Below are positions 8,169-16,602 of a stretch of DNA of 64,000 nt, piece by piece. The DNA lies in contig CBDDEC010000003.1 of assembly GCA_965226785.1 (NCBI GenBank), positions 620,001-684,000 of the forward strand, in the 5' to 3' direction. The notes beneath the pieces were generated by a model that searched no databases, was not told where the DNA came from, and saw only the letters and a list, made by a program, of their open reading frames with translations. The stretch's first letter is position 1; every line of letters starts with the position of its first letter. The position numbers and the translations under genes were made by a program. Source of the stretch: CBDDEC01 sp965226785. GTDB lineage: Bacteria; Chloroflexota; Dehalococcoidia; UBA2979.

Positions 8169-8903
8169 GTGGGAGTTCTCGTACAGCGTGAGTTCGTGGT
8201 CGACCGTGACGACCGGCGGGAATTCGAGCGCGCGAGCAGGTTGGGCGTATGGCCCGGTCAGCATTACCACGGTGCGCTCATGGTCGCGTACGGCACGTGG
8301 GCCTTCGGCGGGCCGAGCGACTGCGTCATCACCAACTCCGTCTACACCTCCTTCGACCACTGGACCGCCACGCGCGCCTGGGGCGAGTTCACCACCAACC
8401 CGGAGCGCGCCGCCGAGACGGAGCACCTGCGCGACATCCGCGCTGGGCGCCCGAGGCTGATCGAACACTCTCGCGCGCGCATCATCGAGTACGACGACGA
8501 GGTCTCCGAGCCGCAACCGCGCTGGCGCGAGCTCGGCGAGCCCACCCTCGAACCGGCCGCCACCTTCGGCCGCCAGTCCGTGGTCTCAGAGCTCAGCTAC
8601 GACCTCGAGGACGGCGCGCAGGCGCGGTTCCTGGAGCTGTCGCGCGAGCAGATCTGGCCCTGGCTCGAGGCGCAGGGCGGACGGCTGCTGATCTACGGTC
8701 GCGACCCCCTGGGCGCCGCAAACTCGGTGATCACGCTCTTCGCGTTCCGCTCCATCGAGGCCTGGCATCACGTTTCACGGCCCAACGCCGACCAGCAGCC
8801 GCCCGCCGATGTCGTGGCCGCGTGGGAGGAGCGCCACCGGCTGGTGCGCGACCAGACCGGCCGCATCCTGATGGTCCAGACCGACTTCGGCACGCCGGCC
8901 TAG
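8169..8903 (+). CDS. Conserved hypothetical, duplicated alpha-beta barrel (NIPSNAP-like)
   Basis: A 244-residue protein that looks like two ferredoxin-like halves: FVVDRDDRREFERASR...YHGALMVAYGTWAFGG...SFDHW and ELSYDLEDGAQARFLELSRE...WLEAQGGRLLIYGRDPLG...SIEAWHHVS. Each half has strand, helix, Gly-rich strand and a W-containing final helix, as in NIPSNAP or dimeric alpha-beta barrel proteins. GTG at 8169 follows a good AGGGAGG ribosome-binding site. A TAGCAT hexamer at 8116-8121 may be its -10 element. It is followed after 2 bases by the phosphatase gene. Family is an inference from layout; function unknown. Confidence 0.6.
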   Translation: MGVLVQREFVVDRDDRREFERASRLGVWPGQHYHGALMVAYGTWAFGGPSDCVITNSVYTSFDHWTATRAWGEFTTNPERAAETEHLRDIRAGRPRLIEHSRARIIEYDDEVSEPQPRWRELGEPTLEPAATFGRQSVVSELSYDLEDGAQARFLELSREQIWPWLEAQGGRLLIYGRDPLGAANSVITLFAFRSIEAWHHVSRPNADQQPPADVVAAWEERHRLVRDQTGRILMVQTDFGTPA

Positions 8904-8905
8904 CC

Positions 8906-9895
8906 GTGACCGACGCCACACCGCCGCCCGAGCCGCCGCCACCGCTCGAGGACCTTGAGGCGATCGAAGGGCTGGCCGTGGAGCTCGCCCGCGCCGCCGG
9001 TGAGCAGGCGACCGCGGCGCTCGGCAGCGGATTTGACGTCGAGTACAAGAGCGAGCAGGAGAGCGAGGAGCAGGCGGGCGGGCGCGCTCGACGGCGCAAA
9101 CGCGAAGGTGCGCCCCACGATCCCGTCTCCGAGATCGATCGCGCGGTCGAGGCCCTGATCCGCGAGCGCGTCGGCGAGCGCTTCTCCTCGCACGCCATCA
9201 TCGGCGAGGAGGTCGATGTTCACCCCGAGGCAGACGCCGCGGTGGTGTGGGTGGTCGACCCGATCGACGGCACGACCAATTTCGTCAACGGCTTCCCGCT
9301 GTTCGCGGTCTCGATCGGCGTGCTGCACCAGGGCCTGCCCATCGCCGGAGCCGTCTGGGTCGGCGCGACGCACCGTCTGACGTCGGGCGTCTACCATGCC
9401 CGCGAGGGCAGTCCACTCCATCTCGATGGTGAGCCGGTCGACCGCGACACCACCGCGGCGGGTGCGCGGCGTCGCCTCGCCGCCGCGCCGGGCGGTGCTT
9501 CGGGCGGCACGCGCGAGTGGGACCACCGCGTCACCGGCTCCATCGCCCTCGAGGCGGCCTACGTCGCCGCCGGCATCTTCACCTCCGCGGTGTTTGGCGG
9601 ACCCCGCATCTGGGACATCGCCGGTGGTGCAGCCCTCGCCCGCGCCGCCGGCCTCGAGGCGTGGACGCGAGACGCCCGTGGCCAGTGGCTCCCCTTCGAG
9701 CGCTTCGAGACCCCCGACCAACCGATCCGCAGCCGTGACGATCCCGAACGCGACGCCACGCTCCGCGACTGGCGTCGCACGGTCGTCCTCGGCACGCCCG
9801 AGGCCACCCGCCTCATCCGTGAACGCCGCCCGCCACCAAGCACCCTCGCACGCTGGTGGCGTCGACTCCGCCGCACAGTGGGGTTGGGGCGCTAG
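8906..9895 (+). CDS. Inositol monophosphatase family protein
   Basis: A 329-residue Li+-sensitive phosphatase-fold enzyme. Metal-binding motifs are clear: HAIIGEE, DPIDGTTNFVNGFPLF (the DPxDGTxN signature) and the late WDIAGGAALARAAG. Family members hydrolyse inositol, histidinol or sugar-bisphosphate esters using two or three Mg2+. Unusual points are an acidic/Arg-rich insertion near residues 48-70 and an Arg-rich tail after residue 290. GTG at 8906, two bases after the previous stop, is chosen; the longer frame merely shadows the upstream gene. The stop abuts that of the convergent SCO1664-family gene. Confidence 0.88.
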   Translation: MTDATPPPEPPPPLEDLEAIEGLAVELARAAGEQATAALGSGFDVEYKSEQESEEQAGGRARRRKREGAPHDPVSEIDRAVEALIRERVGERFSSHAIIGEEVDVHPEADAAVVWVVDPIDGTTNFVNGFPLFAVSIGVLHQGLPIAGAVWVGATHRLTSGVYHAREGSPLHLDGEPVDRDTTAAGARRRLAAAPGGASGGTREWDHRVTGSIALEAAYVAAGIFTSAVFGGPRIWDIAGGAALARAAGLEAWTRDARGQWLPFERFETPDQPIRSRDDPERDATLRDWRRTVVLGTPEATRLIRERRPPPSTLARWWRRLRRTVGLGR

Positions 9896-9896
9896 C

Positions 9897-10676
9897 TCAC
9901 ACCAGCGGCCAGGGGACGCAGCGCCAGGGGTACATCTCTGGGAGGACCGGGTGCGCGACGAATTCGTCGATGCGTTCGGCCAACGCTTCCACCTCGCCCA
10001 CGTCGAGGCAGGATCGGAGTGTCTCGGCGGCGGCGTCGCCGTCGAGGAGACACTCGCGCGCGCGGCGCAGGTCGGTGACCCAGTCGTCGCCGGCCTCGCT
10101 GCCGGCGTAGTCCCAGACCACCGTCCGCAGCTTCGCGTGGCGGTGGAAACAGAGGCCGTTGTCGATGCACCACAGCGCGCCGTCCGGGTCGAGCAGGACG
10201 TGCCCGCCCTTGCGGTCCGCGTTGTTGGCGACGAGGTCGAACACCGCGATCTGCGCCAGCCGCTCGTCGTACTCGTCGGTCTCGCGCAACACGAAGTAGT
10301 GCTCGCGCGGCTCGTGGTCAATGAGCAACTGCAACGACCCGATGCCGTGCGGGCCATCGACCTCGACGGTCGGCGGTACAAGGTCCCAGCCGAGCAGCTG
10401 CGAGAGGGCGAACGCGCCGATCTCGCGCTGGTAGAGCGTGCCCATCGGGAAGTCGTGCAGCGGGCGCTCGCCCGTCTCCGGCTTGTAGACGCCGAGGCCG
10501 CGCCCCGCCTCGGCGTGATCGAGTTCCGTGATGAAGACGTAGTTCGAGGAGTCGTAGACGAGTCTCAGGTCCGACAGCTCGGCATCGCGGAGCGCCTCGA
10601 CGACGCCGGGGGTGTCGGGGCGCCACGGATTCCGTGTCGCGGCTACGGTCGCCTCGCTGCTGTCGCGCGTCGTCAT
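9897..10676 (-). CDS. SCO1664 family protein
   Basis: A 259-residue protein of the SCO1664 family, which has remote phosphatidylinositol 3/4-kinase-like features. Visible landmarks: DSSNYVFITELD, GVYKPETGERPLHDFP (a Lys in a YKP motif as in the kinase N-lobe), LYQREIGAF, LGWDLVPPTV, NADRKGGHVL and LWCIDNGLCFH (the last two resembling the catalytic NxDRHxxN and DNG motifs). The family is found in actinobacteria and relatives, often next to SCO1663-like genes; the activity is unproven. The ATG at 10676 lies 6 bases after a TACAAT hexamer, pointing to a leaderless transcript. Confidence 0.85.
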   Translation of the reverse strand: MTTRDSSEATVAATRNPWRPDTPGVVEALRDAELSDLRLVYDSSNYVFITELDHAEAGRGLGVYKPETGERPLHDFPMGTLYQREIGAFALSQLLGWDLVPPTVEVDGPHGIGSLQLLIDHEPREHYFVLRETDEYDERLAQIAVFDLVANNADRKGGHVLLDPDGALWCIDNGLCFHRHAKLRTVVWDYAGSEAGDDWVTDLRRARECLLDGDAAAETLRSCLDVGEVEALAERIDEFVAHPVLPEMYPWRCVPWPLV

Positions 10677-10682
10677 GCCTCG

Positions 10683-10688
10683 ATTGTA
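10683..10688 (-). promoter_or_regulatory. Putative -10 element for a leaderless SCO1664-family transcript
   Basis: TACAAT on the minus strand, separated by exactly 6 bases (CGAGGC) from the ATG at 10676. With transcription starting 6-7 bases after a -10 element the mRNA would begin at or next to the start codon. The same arrangement recurs at three other genes in the window. Confidence 0.55.
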
Positions 10689-10719
10689 CCGGCGGCGGCA
10701 CCCGTCCGAGGCGGCGCCT

Positions 10720-11550
10720 TCACGCCTGCACCACCTCGCGGTCGTGGATGCCGAGGCCGACACGCATGGCGCAGGTATGCATCATCATCGTCGCGAGCGC
10801 CGGCAGCGTGCCGTCGACGATCGCGCGCGCCGCCTCGACCTCGTCTGGCGCGACGCCGGCGGCGTTGAGCGCGTCTGAGGTGAGGTCCAGCGGCTCCGCG
10901 AGGAAGCGCGCGCCGGCGCGAGCGTAGTAGTAGAGGGCGCGCCCGCGGCGGCGGAAGTCGGGGTAGGCCGAGAGGTGCTGCAGCTCCTCCCACGCCGGCG
11001 CCAGGTAGCGTGGCCACCGCGCGACGGCCCGGTACAGATCCGGCGCGTCCGATAGCCCGAGCATCTCTGCGACTTCGGGCAGCGGCGCCGTCTCAGGCGG
11101 CGCGAGTTCGACCACTGTGTCCAGATGCGCCCCGTCGCGTTCGCTCCACGCCCGCTCCTCGACGCGCCCCTGGCCGCCGACACGCCCGCGCTGAAAACCC
11201 TCGGCGATCGCCGAGGTCAGCAGCAGCAGTTGCGGGTGCAGCCAGTGGAACACGTCGAGGACGGCGACCAGCTCCTCGAGGTCGGTGGTGGCCAGCCCGC
11301 CCTCGATCAGAGCCTGCTGGCTGAACTGTGGCTCGTAGACCTCCTCGACGGCGTCGAGCGCCATGTCGGCCATGTACAGCGCGCTGCCCAGGAATTCCGC
11401 GGTATCCACCGACGTCGCTAGTTGCTCCCATAGGTAGGCCAGCAGCGTGGGCGCGACCTCGAGGTCACGCAGCAGCGACGGGACTAACGGCGTTCGAAGC
11501 GCCGAGGCGATCGCGGCTGCGGATCGGTCGGCGTCGTCGGATAGGCCCAT
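10720..11550 (-). CDS. DehI-like (halocarboxylic acid dehalogenase-type) protein
   Basis: A 276-residue, mostly helical protein. The duplicated-helix layout and LPEVAEMLGLSDAPDLYRAVARWPRYLAPAWEEL resemble the group I 2-haloacid dehalogenase DehI family, in which two pseudo-repeats form the active site; the segment LGIPEVAxxYRxxARxPxxLxxxW is its hallmark. DehI-like proteins are common in environmental Chloroflexota and few have been shown to dehalogenate. No signal or membrane helix. It stands alone on the minus strand, divergent from the gene at 11642. Family assignment is moderately sure, substrate unknown. Confidence 0.6.
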   Translation of the reverse strand: MGLSDDADRSAAAIASALRTPLVPSLLRDLEVAPTLLAYLWEQLATSVDTAEFLGSALYMADMALDAVEEVYEPQFSQQALIEGGLATTDLEELVAVLDVFHWLHPQLLLLTSAIAEGFQRGRVGGQGRVEERAWSERDGAHLDTVVELAPPETAPLPEVAEMLGLSDAPDLYRAVARWPRYLAPAWEELQHLSAYPDFRRRGRALYYYARAGARFLAEPLDLTSDALNAAGVAPDEVEAARAIVDGTLPALATMMMHTCAMRVGLGIHDREVVQA

Positions 11551-11641
11551 TCGTAGCGGCTCCGTTAGTAGATTTCGGCAGAATTTCTCAGCGACGAGTC
11601 GCTATCCTCGCGGTACCGCCAGCCCATCCAAGAGGACACGC

Positions 11642-12022
11642 ATGTCAGAGAACTTCTGTTCAGCGATCCATCAGAGCGTAACGACTTTCGTCGAGACCCC
11701 GCGCGGGCGCGAGCTGGCGCAGCGCGGCCGTCGAGGCGAGTTGCAGCCCGGAGAGTTCTTCACTGCCGCCTGTGTGGACGCGAAGGTGCCGGTGCTCGAC
11801 CACCTCGCGCAGTCGTTCGAGATGCTTCCCGACAACCTTGAGCAGGCGTATTTGCAGGCGTGGGCGCTGGCTGAGCAATCGGCGCGGGGTTTCGACCTCG
11901 ACTGGCGGCTCGACGACACGCGTATCGCCGCGGGCGTCGAGGTGCGCTATCGCCTCGAGCTCGAAGCGGACTGCGTGCGGTTCGTCGTTGACGCGATCGC
12001 TGAAACCTCTATCACCGCCTGA
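11642..12022 (+). CDS. Hypothetical protein
   Basis: A 126-residue acidic soluble protein beginning MSENFCSAIHQSVTTFVETPRG. The middle is predicted helical (VPVLDHLAQSFEMLPDNLEQAYLQAWALAEQSA) and the C-terminal part alternates as beta strands (IAAGVEVRYRLELEADCVRFVVDAI). I recognise no family. ATG 11642 is preferred over upstream in-frame codons that would overlap the divergent gene; an AAGAGGAC stretch precedes it. A TATCCT hexamer about 40 bases upstream may be its -10 box. Confidence 0.6.
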   Translation: MSENFCSAIHQSVTTFVETPRGRELAQRGRRGELQPGEFFTAACVDAKVPVLDHLAQSFEMLPDNLEQAYLQAWALAEQSARGFDLDWRLDDTRIAAGVEVRYRLELEADCVRFVVDAIAETSITA

Positions 12023-12069
12023 ACCCCGGCCCGTTCGAGGCCATTCCAACGGACGGGTGATTCGCCAGC

Positions 12070-14065
12070 GTGTCAGACGCCTCTCCTTCGGCATGGCGTG
12101 TATGGCGGCTCGCGCTCGCCAGCAGCCTGGTGCTCACGATCGCCGCGGTCGCCTTCGCCGTTGCGCCGTCGTCGACCAGCTCGCAGTCGATCGAGCTCGT
12201 CGGCGACTTCCCGGCTTCAACGGCTTCATGGGGCGTCGTGTCCAACGCCACGACGGCCTCGGAAGGCGCCGCGCTTGCGTGTGACGGCCAACAGCGCCGC
12301 GCAGTTCGGCGTCTGTTCCGGCCTGCTTGGCGGCATCGAGGGCGGGTGGAGCGTCGGCACGTCGGCGAGCATCGACGCTGGCGAGAACATCCCGGCCATC
12401 TCAACGTCACTGTCGTTCCTCGATCGCAACGGAGCTGTGCTCCTCTCGACCGAGGGAGGTGGACTCGCCCCGGCTGGCACGGCGTTCATCCGGTTCTGTA
12501 TCCAGGCGAGCACGCTCAGCGCTGGGGCCGTCTTCATCGTGCAGACCGCGATGATCTCTGCGGTCGCGCCGGCAACCGCTACCGCCACCTCGACCGCGAC
12601 GACGACGGCCACGACGACGGCGACAGTGACCGCCACGGCAACGTCCACTGGAACGTCTACCCCGATCGCTACCTCGACGCCGCCCGCGACGGCCACGGCC
12701 ACGGCGGCGCCTCCTCCCCCGAGCGTCCGGCCGCCTGCCGAGGGCTTACGCAACCCGGGGTTCGAGCTCGGCGGTGGCGGCACGCCGATGCACTGGGACA
12801 TCCGCCGAGGCTCCGCCACCGCCTCGACCGTGGCGGGCGCATCCGGCCGCGCGGCCGTGATCAGCAGCGGCAGCTCGACCTCCTGGATCGAGCAGCTGAT
12901 CCCAGCCCAGGCGGGAGCCTGGTACGAGGCGACGGCGCGGCTTGCACCCCTCGACGCCGTCAGCGCTGGCTGGGTCCGGATCGCCTGGTACGCCACCGCT
13001 GATGGCAGCGGCGGCCAGACCTCGACAGAGGACTCGCCGAACGTCGAGGGCAGTGGCGACGTGTGGGTGACAGTGTCGACCGGCGCGGTGCAGGCGCCGG
13101 AGGGCACGCGCAGCGCCCGCGTGCGCATTCTCGCGCGGCCCGGCGACGGGCAGGCGCGGCTCGGCGCGGACGACGTGACGTTCGACGAGACCACCGCGCC
13201 CGTGCCGGCCTCCAGCACACCGATGTCGACGGTGACACCGACGGCGACTCCGACGCAGGGCGCCGCCGCCACACCCACCGCGACACCTCCACTGCCCACC
13301 ACGCCAACGGCTCGACCGACCGCGGCGTCCTCGACACAGGTTGCCGAGGCGACGCCGGGCGGACCGATCGAGCGGGTGCGGATCACCGAGGTGCTCGCCG
13401 ACCCGGCCGCGCCGGGGAACGATGCGCCCTTCGAGTGGGTGGAACTCACGAACTACGGCGACGAGACGGTCTGACTGATCGGCGTCGCGCTCGAGGATGC
13501 GTCCGGGCGCACAGATATCGAGGCGCACCTCGAACTGCTCGAGGTGTTGGTCGTGGCGGCAGCCGAGGCGCAGGTCGGCGACGCCGGGCAGGTGCTGCGT
13601 GTCGAACGCATTGGCAACGGCCTGCGCAACGATGGCGACGTGTTGCGCCTCGTCGGCGTCGACGGCGAGACGATCGACGAGGCGAGTTGGGGCGATAGCG
13701 TCGGTGCGGAGCAGCGCCTGGGCGTCGGTCAGAGCCTCGAGCGCTGGTTCGATCGCAGTGGCGCAGTCCTCGGCGCTCGAGTCGCGGACACGCCCACGCC
13801 GGGCCAACGCACCGCGCCACCGCCAGTCTCCACGCCAGGCATGGACGCCACGCCCGATGCGGACCGGACGGCGGCGCCCGTCGCCTCGTCGACGGCTGAG
13901 CCAGTCTTGACCGCGACGCCACCGTCGCCACCGGCCTCGACGGTCGGAGCGAGCGACACGAACGTCGCGGTCTACCTCGTGCTGTTCACGATCGCGGGGA
14001 TCGCGCTCGGCGGGGTCGGGGTCTACCGAGCGATGCAGGTCCTGCAGGACCGACGTCGAGACTGA
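12070..14065 (+). pseudogene. Broken secreted protein with lamin-tail domain (frameshift and stop)
   Basis: Pieces of one protein of about 660 residues lie in order. GTG 12070 starts a signal-anchor (LALASSLVLTIAAVAFAV); the frame is lost near 12270-12285 and continues one base out of phase with TANSAAQFGVCSGLLGG, Thr/Ala-rich linkers and a carbohydrate-binding-like beta domain. Next comes a lamin-tail domain (RITEVLADPAAPGNDAPFEW). In its core an in-frame TGA at 13472-13474 interrupts ...YGDETV/LIGVALEDASG, after which the same frame runs on to a C-terminal membrane helix (VYLVLFTIAGIALGGVGV) and stop at 14065. It looks like a surface-anchored protein inactivated by two lesions; sequencing error could explain either one. 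Rare TGA readthrough is less likely. Confidence 0.75.
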
Positions 14066-14079
14066 GCGCCAGTCCGCGG

Positions 14080-14748
14080 CTAGGCGATCGGGACGTTGTC
14101 GATGCCTGCGCCGCGCTCACGGTGGGCGCGCTCAACGATCGCGAGCACCTCGTCCGCAGTGTCCACGACCTCGAACAGCATGCGGTCCTCACCGCCGATC
14201 AGGTTCCGCTCGACGAGGACGCGATCGATCCAGTCGGTGAGGCCGCCCCAGTATTCGCGTCCGACGAGGATCATCGGGAAGCGCTCGACCTTGCCCGTCT
14301 GGATCAGCGTCACCGTTTCGAAGAACTCATCGAGCGTGCCGTACCCGCCGGGGAACAGCACGAATGCCGTCGCGTACTTCACGAGCATGACCTTGCGCAC
14401 GAAGAAGTAACGGAAGTCGAGCGACAGGGTCTGGTACGGGTTCCCCACCTCGTCGGTCGGGAGCTTGATCGCCAGGCCAGCGGAGGCAGCGCCCGCTTCG
14501 AGGGCGCCGCGGTTCGCGCCCTCCATGGCGCCGGGGCCGCCGCCGGTCACGACCGAGAAGCCGGCCTCGCCGAGGCGGCGGCCTACCTCGCGCGCCAGCA
14601 CGTAGTCGTCCGAGCCCTCCTGGCTGCGTGCCGAGCCGTAGATGGTCACTGCGGGGCGGAGCTGGGCGAGCACGTCGAAGCCCATCACGAACTCCGACAT
14701 GATGCGGAACATGCGCCAGGCCTCGTGCGGCTCGTCGATACGGTTCAT
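14080..14748 (-). CDS. LOG family protein (TIGR00730 type)
   Basis: A 222-residue Rossmann-like protein of the LONELY GUY family, cytokinin-riboside 5'-monophosphate phosphoribohydrolases and relatives. Diagnostic motifs are VVTGGGPGAMEGANRGA and PGGYGTLDEFFE; the latter carries the catalytic Glu of PGGxGTxxE. In bacteria the enzyme probably removes the base from nucleoside monophosphates. ATG at 14748 is chosen because GAGG lies five bases before it; a GTG at 14754 is the alternative. The gene is divergent from ispH. Confidence 0.9.
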   Translation of the reverse strand: MNRIDEPHEAWRMFRIMSEFVMGFDVLAQLRPAVTIYGSARSQEGSDDYVLAREVGRRLGEAGFSVVTGGGPGAMEGANRGALEAGAASAGLAIKLPTDEVGNPYQTLSLDFRYFFVRKVMLVKYATAFVLFPGGYGTLDEFFETVTLIQTGKVERFPMILVGREYWGGLTDWIDRVLVERNLIGGEDRMLFEVVDTADEVLAIVERAHRERGAGIDNVPIA

Positions 14749-14799
14749 GGGCACCTCGGCTGTCGCTGTACGCCGCCGACGTTACGGCGGCCCGGACAC

Positions 14800-14805
14800 T
14801 ACAAT
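14800..14805 (+). promoter_or_regulatory. Putative -10 element of ispH
   Basis: TACAAT eight bases before ATG 14814. A start of transcription about 7 bases downstream would give a leader of only one or two bases if ATG 14814 is used. No convincing -35 is visible. Confidence 0.45.
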
Positions 14806-14813
14806 CGTAGGGA

Positions 14814-15746
14814 ATGGGGCATCAGATGCCGCACACCGTACTCTTGGCTGAACCTCGAGGCTTCTGCGCGGGCGTCGTGCGGGCGATCGACGTGCTGGAA
14901 CAAGTCCTCGATCGCGAAGACGGACCGGTCTACGCGTTCCACGAGATCGTGCACAACCGAAGCGTCGTCGACAGCTTCCGCGCGCGCGGCGCCATCTTCA
15001 TCGACGAGATCGATGAGGTGCCGGAGGGCTCGCGCATCGTCTTCTCCGCCCACGGCGTCTCGCCGGCCGTCGTCCAGGCTGCAGAGCGGCGTCAGCTGCG
15101 CATCATCGACGCCACATGTCCGCTCGTGACCAAGGTCCACCTGGAGGCGCGCAAGGCCGCGCGCGATGGGTTTGAAGTGCTCCTCGTCGGGCACGAAGGG
15201 CATGACGAGGTCGAGGGGACGAAGGGCGAGGCGCCAGGACAGACGCGCGTGGTCGACACGCCCGAGGACGTGGCCACCGTGCCCTCCGGCGACCTGCCGG
15301 TCTTCGTCGTCACGCAGACGACACTCTCTGTCGACGACACGGCAGACACCATCGCCGCGATCCGCGAGCGCTACCCGACCGCCGAGGTGCGCAACGACAT
15401 CTGCTACGCCACGACCAACCGGCAGGCCGCTGTGCGCCAGATCGCGGAACGCGCTGATGTCGTGATCGTCGTTGGCTCCGCTAACTCCTCGAACTCCGTG
15501 CGCCTGCGGGAGGTGGCGGCAGCCACGGGCACGCCCGCCTACCGCGTTGACGGCATCGAGGAGGTCGACCCGACCTGGTACGAGGGCGTGGAGGTGGTCG
15601 GCCTCAGCGCCGGCGCTTCTGTTCCCGACAGCCTGCTCGAACCGATCATCGCCGACCTCCGCGACCGAGGCGTCACCACCGTCGAGCCGGTGATCGTGGC
15701 CACAGAGACGGTCGAGTTCCGCATGCCCGAGGAACTTGAGCCCTAG
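14814..15746 (+). CDS. ispH: 4-hydroxy-3-methylbut-2-enyl diphosphate reductase
   Basis: A 310-residue IspH (LytB), last enzyme of the MEP isoprenoid pathway, converting HMBPP to IPP and DMAPP with a [4Fe-4S] cluster. The three cluster Cys are visible in PRGFCAGV, DATCPLV and NDICYATTNRQ; substrate residues HEIVHNR, FSAHGVSP and VGSANSSNS are intact, and Glu lies in the TQTTLS-following region. Full length for the family. ATG 14826 (MPHTVLLAEPRGF) is an alternative start. The gene stands alone between divergent and convergent neighbours. It indicates the MEP route to isoprenoids in this organism. Confidence 0.95.
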   Translation: MGHQMPHTVLLAEPRGFCAGVVRAIDVLEQVLDREDGPVYAFHEIVHNRSVVDSFRARGAIFIDEIDEVPEGSRIVFSAHGVSPAVVQAAERRQLRIIDATCPLVTKVHLEARKAARDGFEVLLVGHEGHDEVEGTKGEAPGQTRVVDTPEDVATVPSGDLPVFVVTQTTLSVDDTADTIAAIRERYPTAEVRNDICYATTNRQAAVRQIAERADVVIVVGSANSSNSVRLREVAAATGTPAYRVDGIEEVDPTWYEGVEVVGLSAGASVPDSLLEPIIADLRDRGVTTVEPVIVATETVEFRMPEELEP

Positions 15747-15785
15747 CGTGGCGCGTGCCCCTCTGCGCGTCCGATCGACGCGCGC

Positions 15786-16448
15786 CTAGCCATCCTCATC
15801 TGGCGACAGAATCTTGTAGCCGACGTGTCTCACCGTTTGGATCACGTTTGGCGCGCCGGCGAGGCGGAGCTTGCGACGCAGCCGCGAGAGCTGCGCTTCC
15901 ACGAAGTTCCGCGATCGCACCTCCTCGAGGCTCCACACGGCGCGCGCGAGTTCTTCGATCGACACGGCGCGTCCGCGATGCCGCAACAGGAACTCGAGGA
16001 TGGCGAACTGGCGTCGCGAGAGGCGCAGGGGGCGCGAGTGGACGTAGGCGCTGCTGGCAGCCGGCCGGAGCGTGACACCGGCCGGACCCTCCAGTTCCTG
16101 ACTGGGCCCAGGCAACACGATCAAGGCGAGCGCGGCGGTGACGAATACGCGCGCCACCTCGATGTCCACTGGGCGGAAGAGCTTCGATACGACATTGAGG
16201 CCCGGCGGGACCACGCGCGCATCGCCTGCATCGATCCCGACGATGGGGATCCCGCCGAGCAGCACCGCCGTCTCCACTGGGCGCACCATTGCCAGGTCCA
16301 GGATGGCCACGTCGATGAGGCTCACCTGCGCCGATGCGAGCTGCAGCGGCGACGTCGCGAGTTGAACGCTGTGCTCGTCCGCCTCGAGCATTGCCGCGAG
16401 AGCAATCCTGAACGAAGCGTCGGCCTCTGCCAGCAGGATGCGTGCCAT
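15786..16448 (-). CDS. OmpR/PhoB-family response regulator
   Basis: A 220-residue two-domain regulator. The receiver domain is abbreviated: Glu8/Asp10 of the acidic patch, probable phospho-acceptor Asp51 (VAILDLAM) and Lys89 (VVSKLFRP) are present, though the acidic pair is not canonical (LAEAD). The C-terminal winged helix is clear: RPLRLSRRQFAILEFLLRHRG, the recognition region NFVEAQLSRLRRKL and the wing IQTVRHVGYKI. No histidine kinase is adjacent, so it is an orphan here. Four GTCAGG repeats with 11-12 base phasing lie upstream of its candidate -10 element, suggesting binding by itself or a relative. Its regulon cannot be read from the window. Confidence 0.88.
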   Translation of the reverse strand: MARILLAEADASFRIALAAMLEADEHSVQLATSPLQLASAQVSLIDVAILDLAMVRPVETAVLLGGIPIVGIDAGDARVVPPGLNVVSKLFRPVDIEVARVFVTAALALIVLPGPSQELEGPAGVTLRPAASSAYVHSRPLRLSRRQFAILEFLLRHRGRAVSIEELARAVWSLEEVRSRNFVEAQLSRLRRKLRLAGAPNVIQTVRHVGYKILSPDEDG

Positions 16449-16501
16449 CGCGCCTCGCGGCCCTCCCGAGCGTCGAGGTCGCGAGCTGCGTGGCTGCCTC
16501 G

Positions 16502-16507
16502 ACCATA
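16502..16507 (-). promoter_or_regulatory. Putative -10 element of the response-regulator gene
   Basis: TATGGT on the minus strand, 53 bases before ATG 16448. No good -35 is seen at the expected distance, which fits an activator-dependent promoter with the repeat array just upstream. Confidence 0.35.
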
Positions 16508-16554
16508 GCGCTTAGGCGAGCGTACGGAGTGACGGACCGCGATCCGGCGGCCGT

Positions 16555-16594
16555 GTCAGGAATGGCGTCAGGTTTCCGTCAGGTTCCTGTCAGG
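16555..16594. promoter_or_regulatory. Four GTCAGG direct repeats, candidate operator
   Basis: GTCAGG occurs at 16555, 16567, 16578 and 16589, that is, with 12, 11 and 11 base periods, one helical turn apart. The bases between are also partly alike (TTTCC, TTCCT). OmpR/PhoB regulators bind head-to-tail direct repeats with 11-base spacing, as in the PHO box. The array lies about 59-98 bases upstream of the inferred transcription start of the minus-strand response-regulator gene, a usual place for an activator. Confidence 0.6.
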
Positions 16595-16602
16595 AACGAG
16601 GA

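Noticed and set aside
12570..12720. Thr/Ala-coding repeats as a CRISPR or minisatellite
   Set aside because: The repeats are irregular acg/gcg-type codons in a coding linker, with no spacers or constant unit length.
13472..13474. TGA as selenocysteine or stop-readthrough codon in the lamin-tail protein
   Set aside because: The position is not a redox site, no SECIS-like stem was evident and the gene also has a frameshift, so inactivation or sequence error is simpler.
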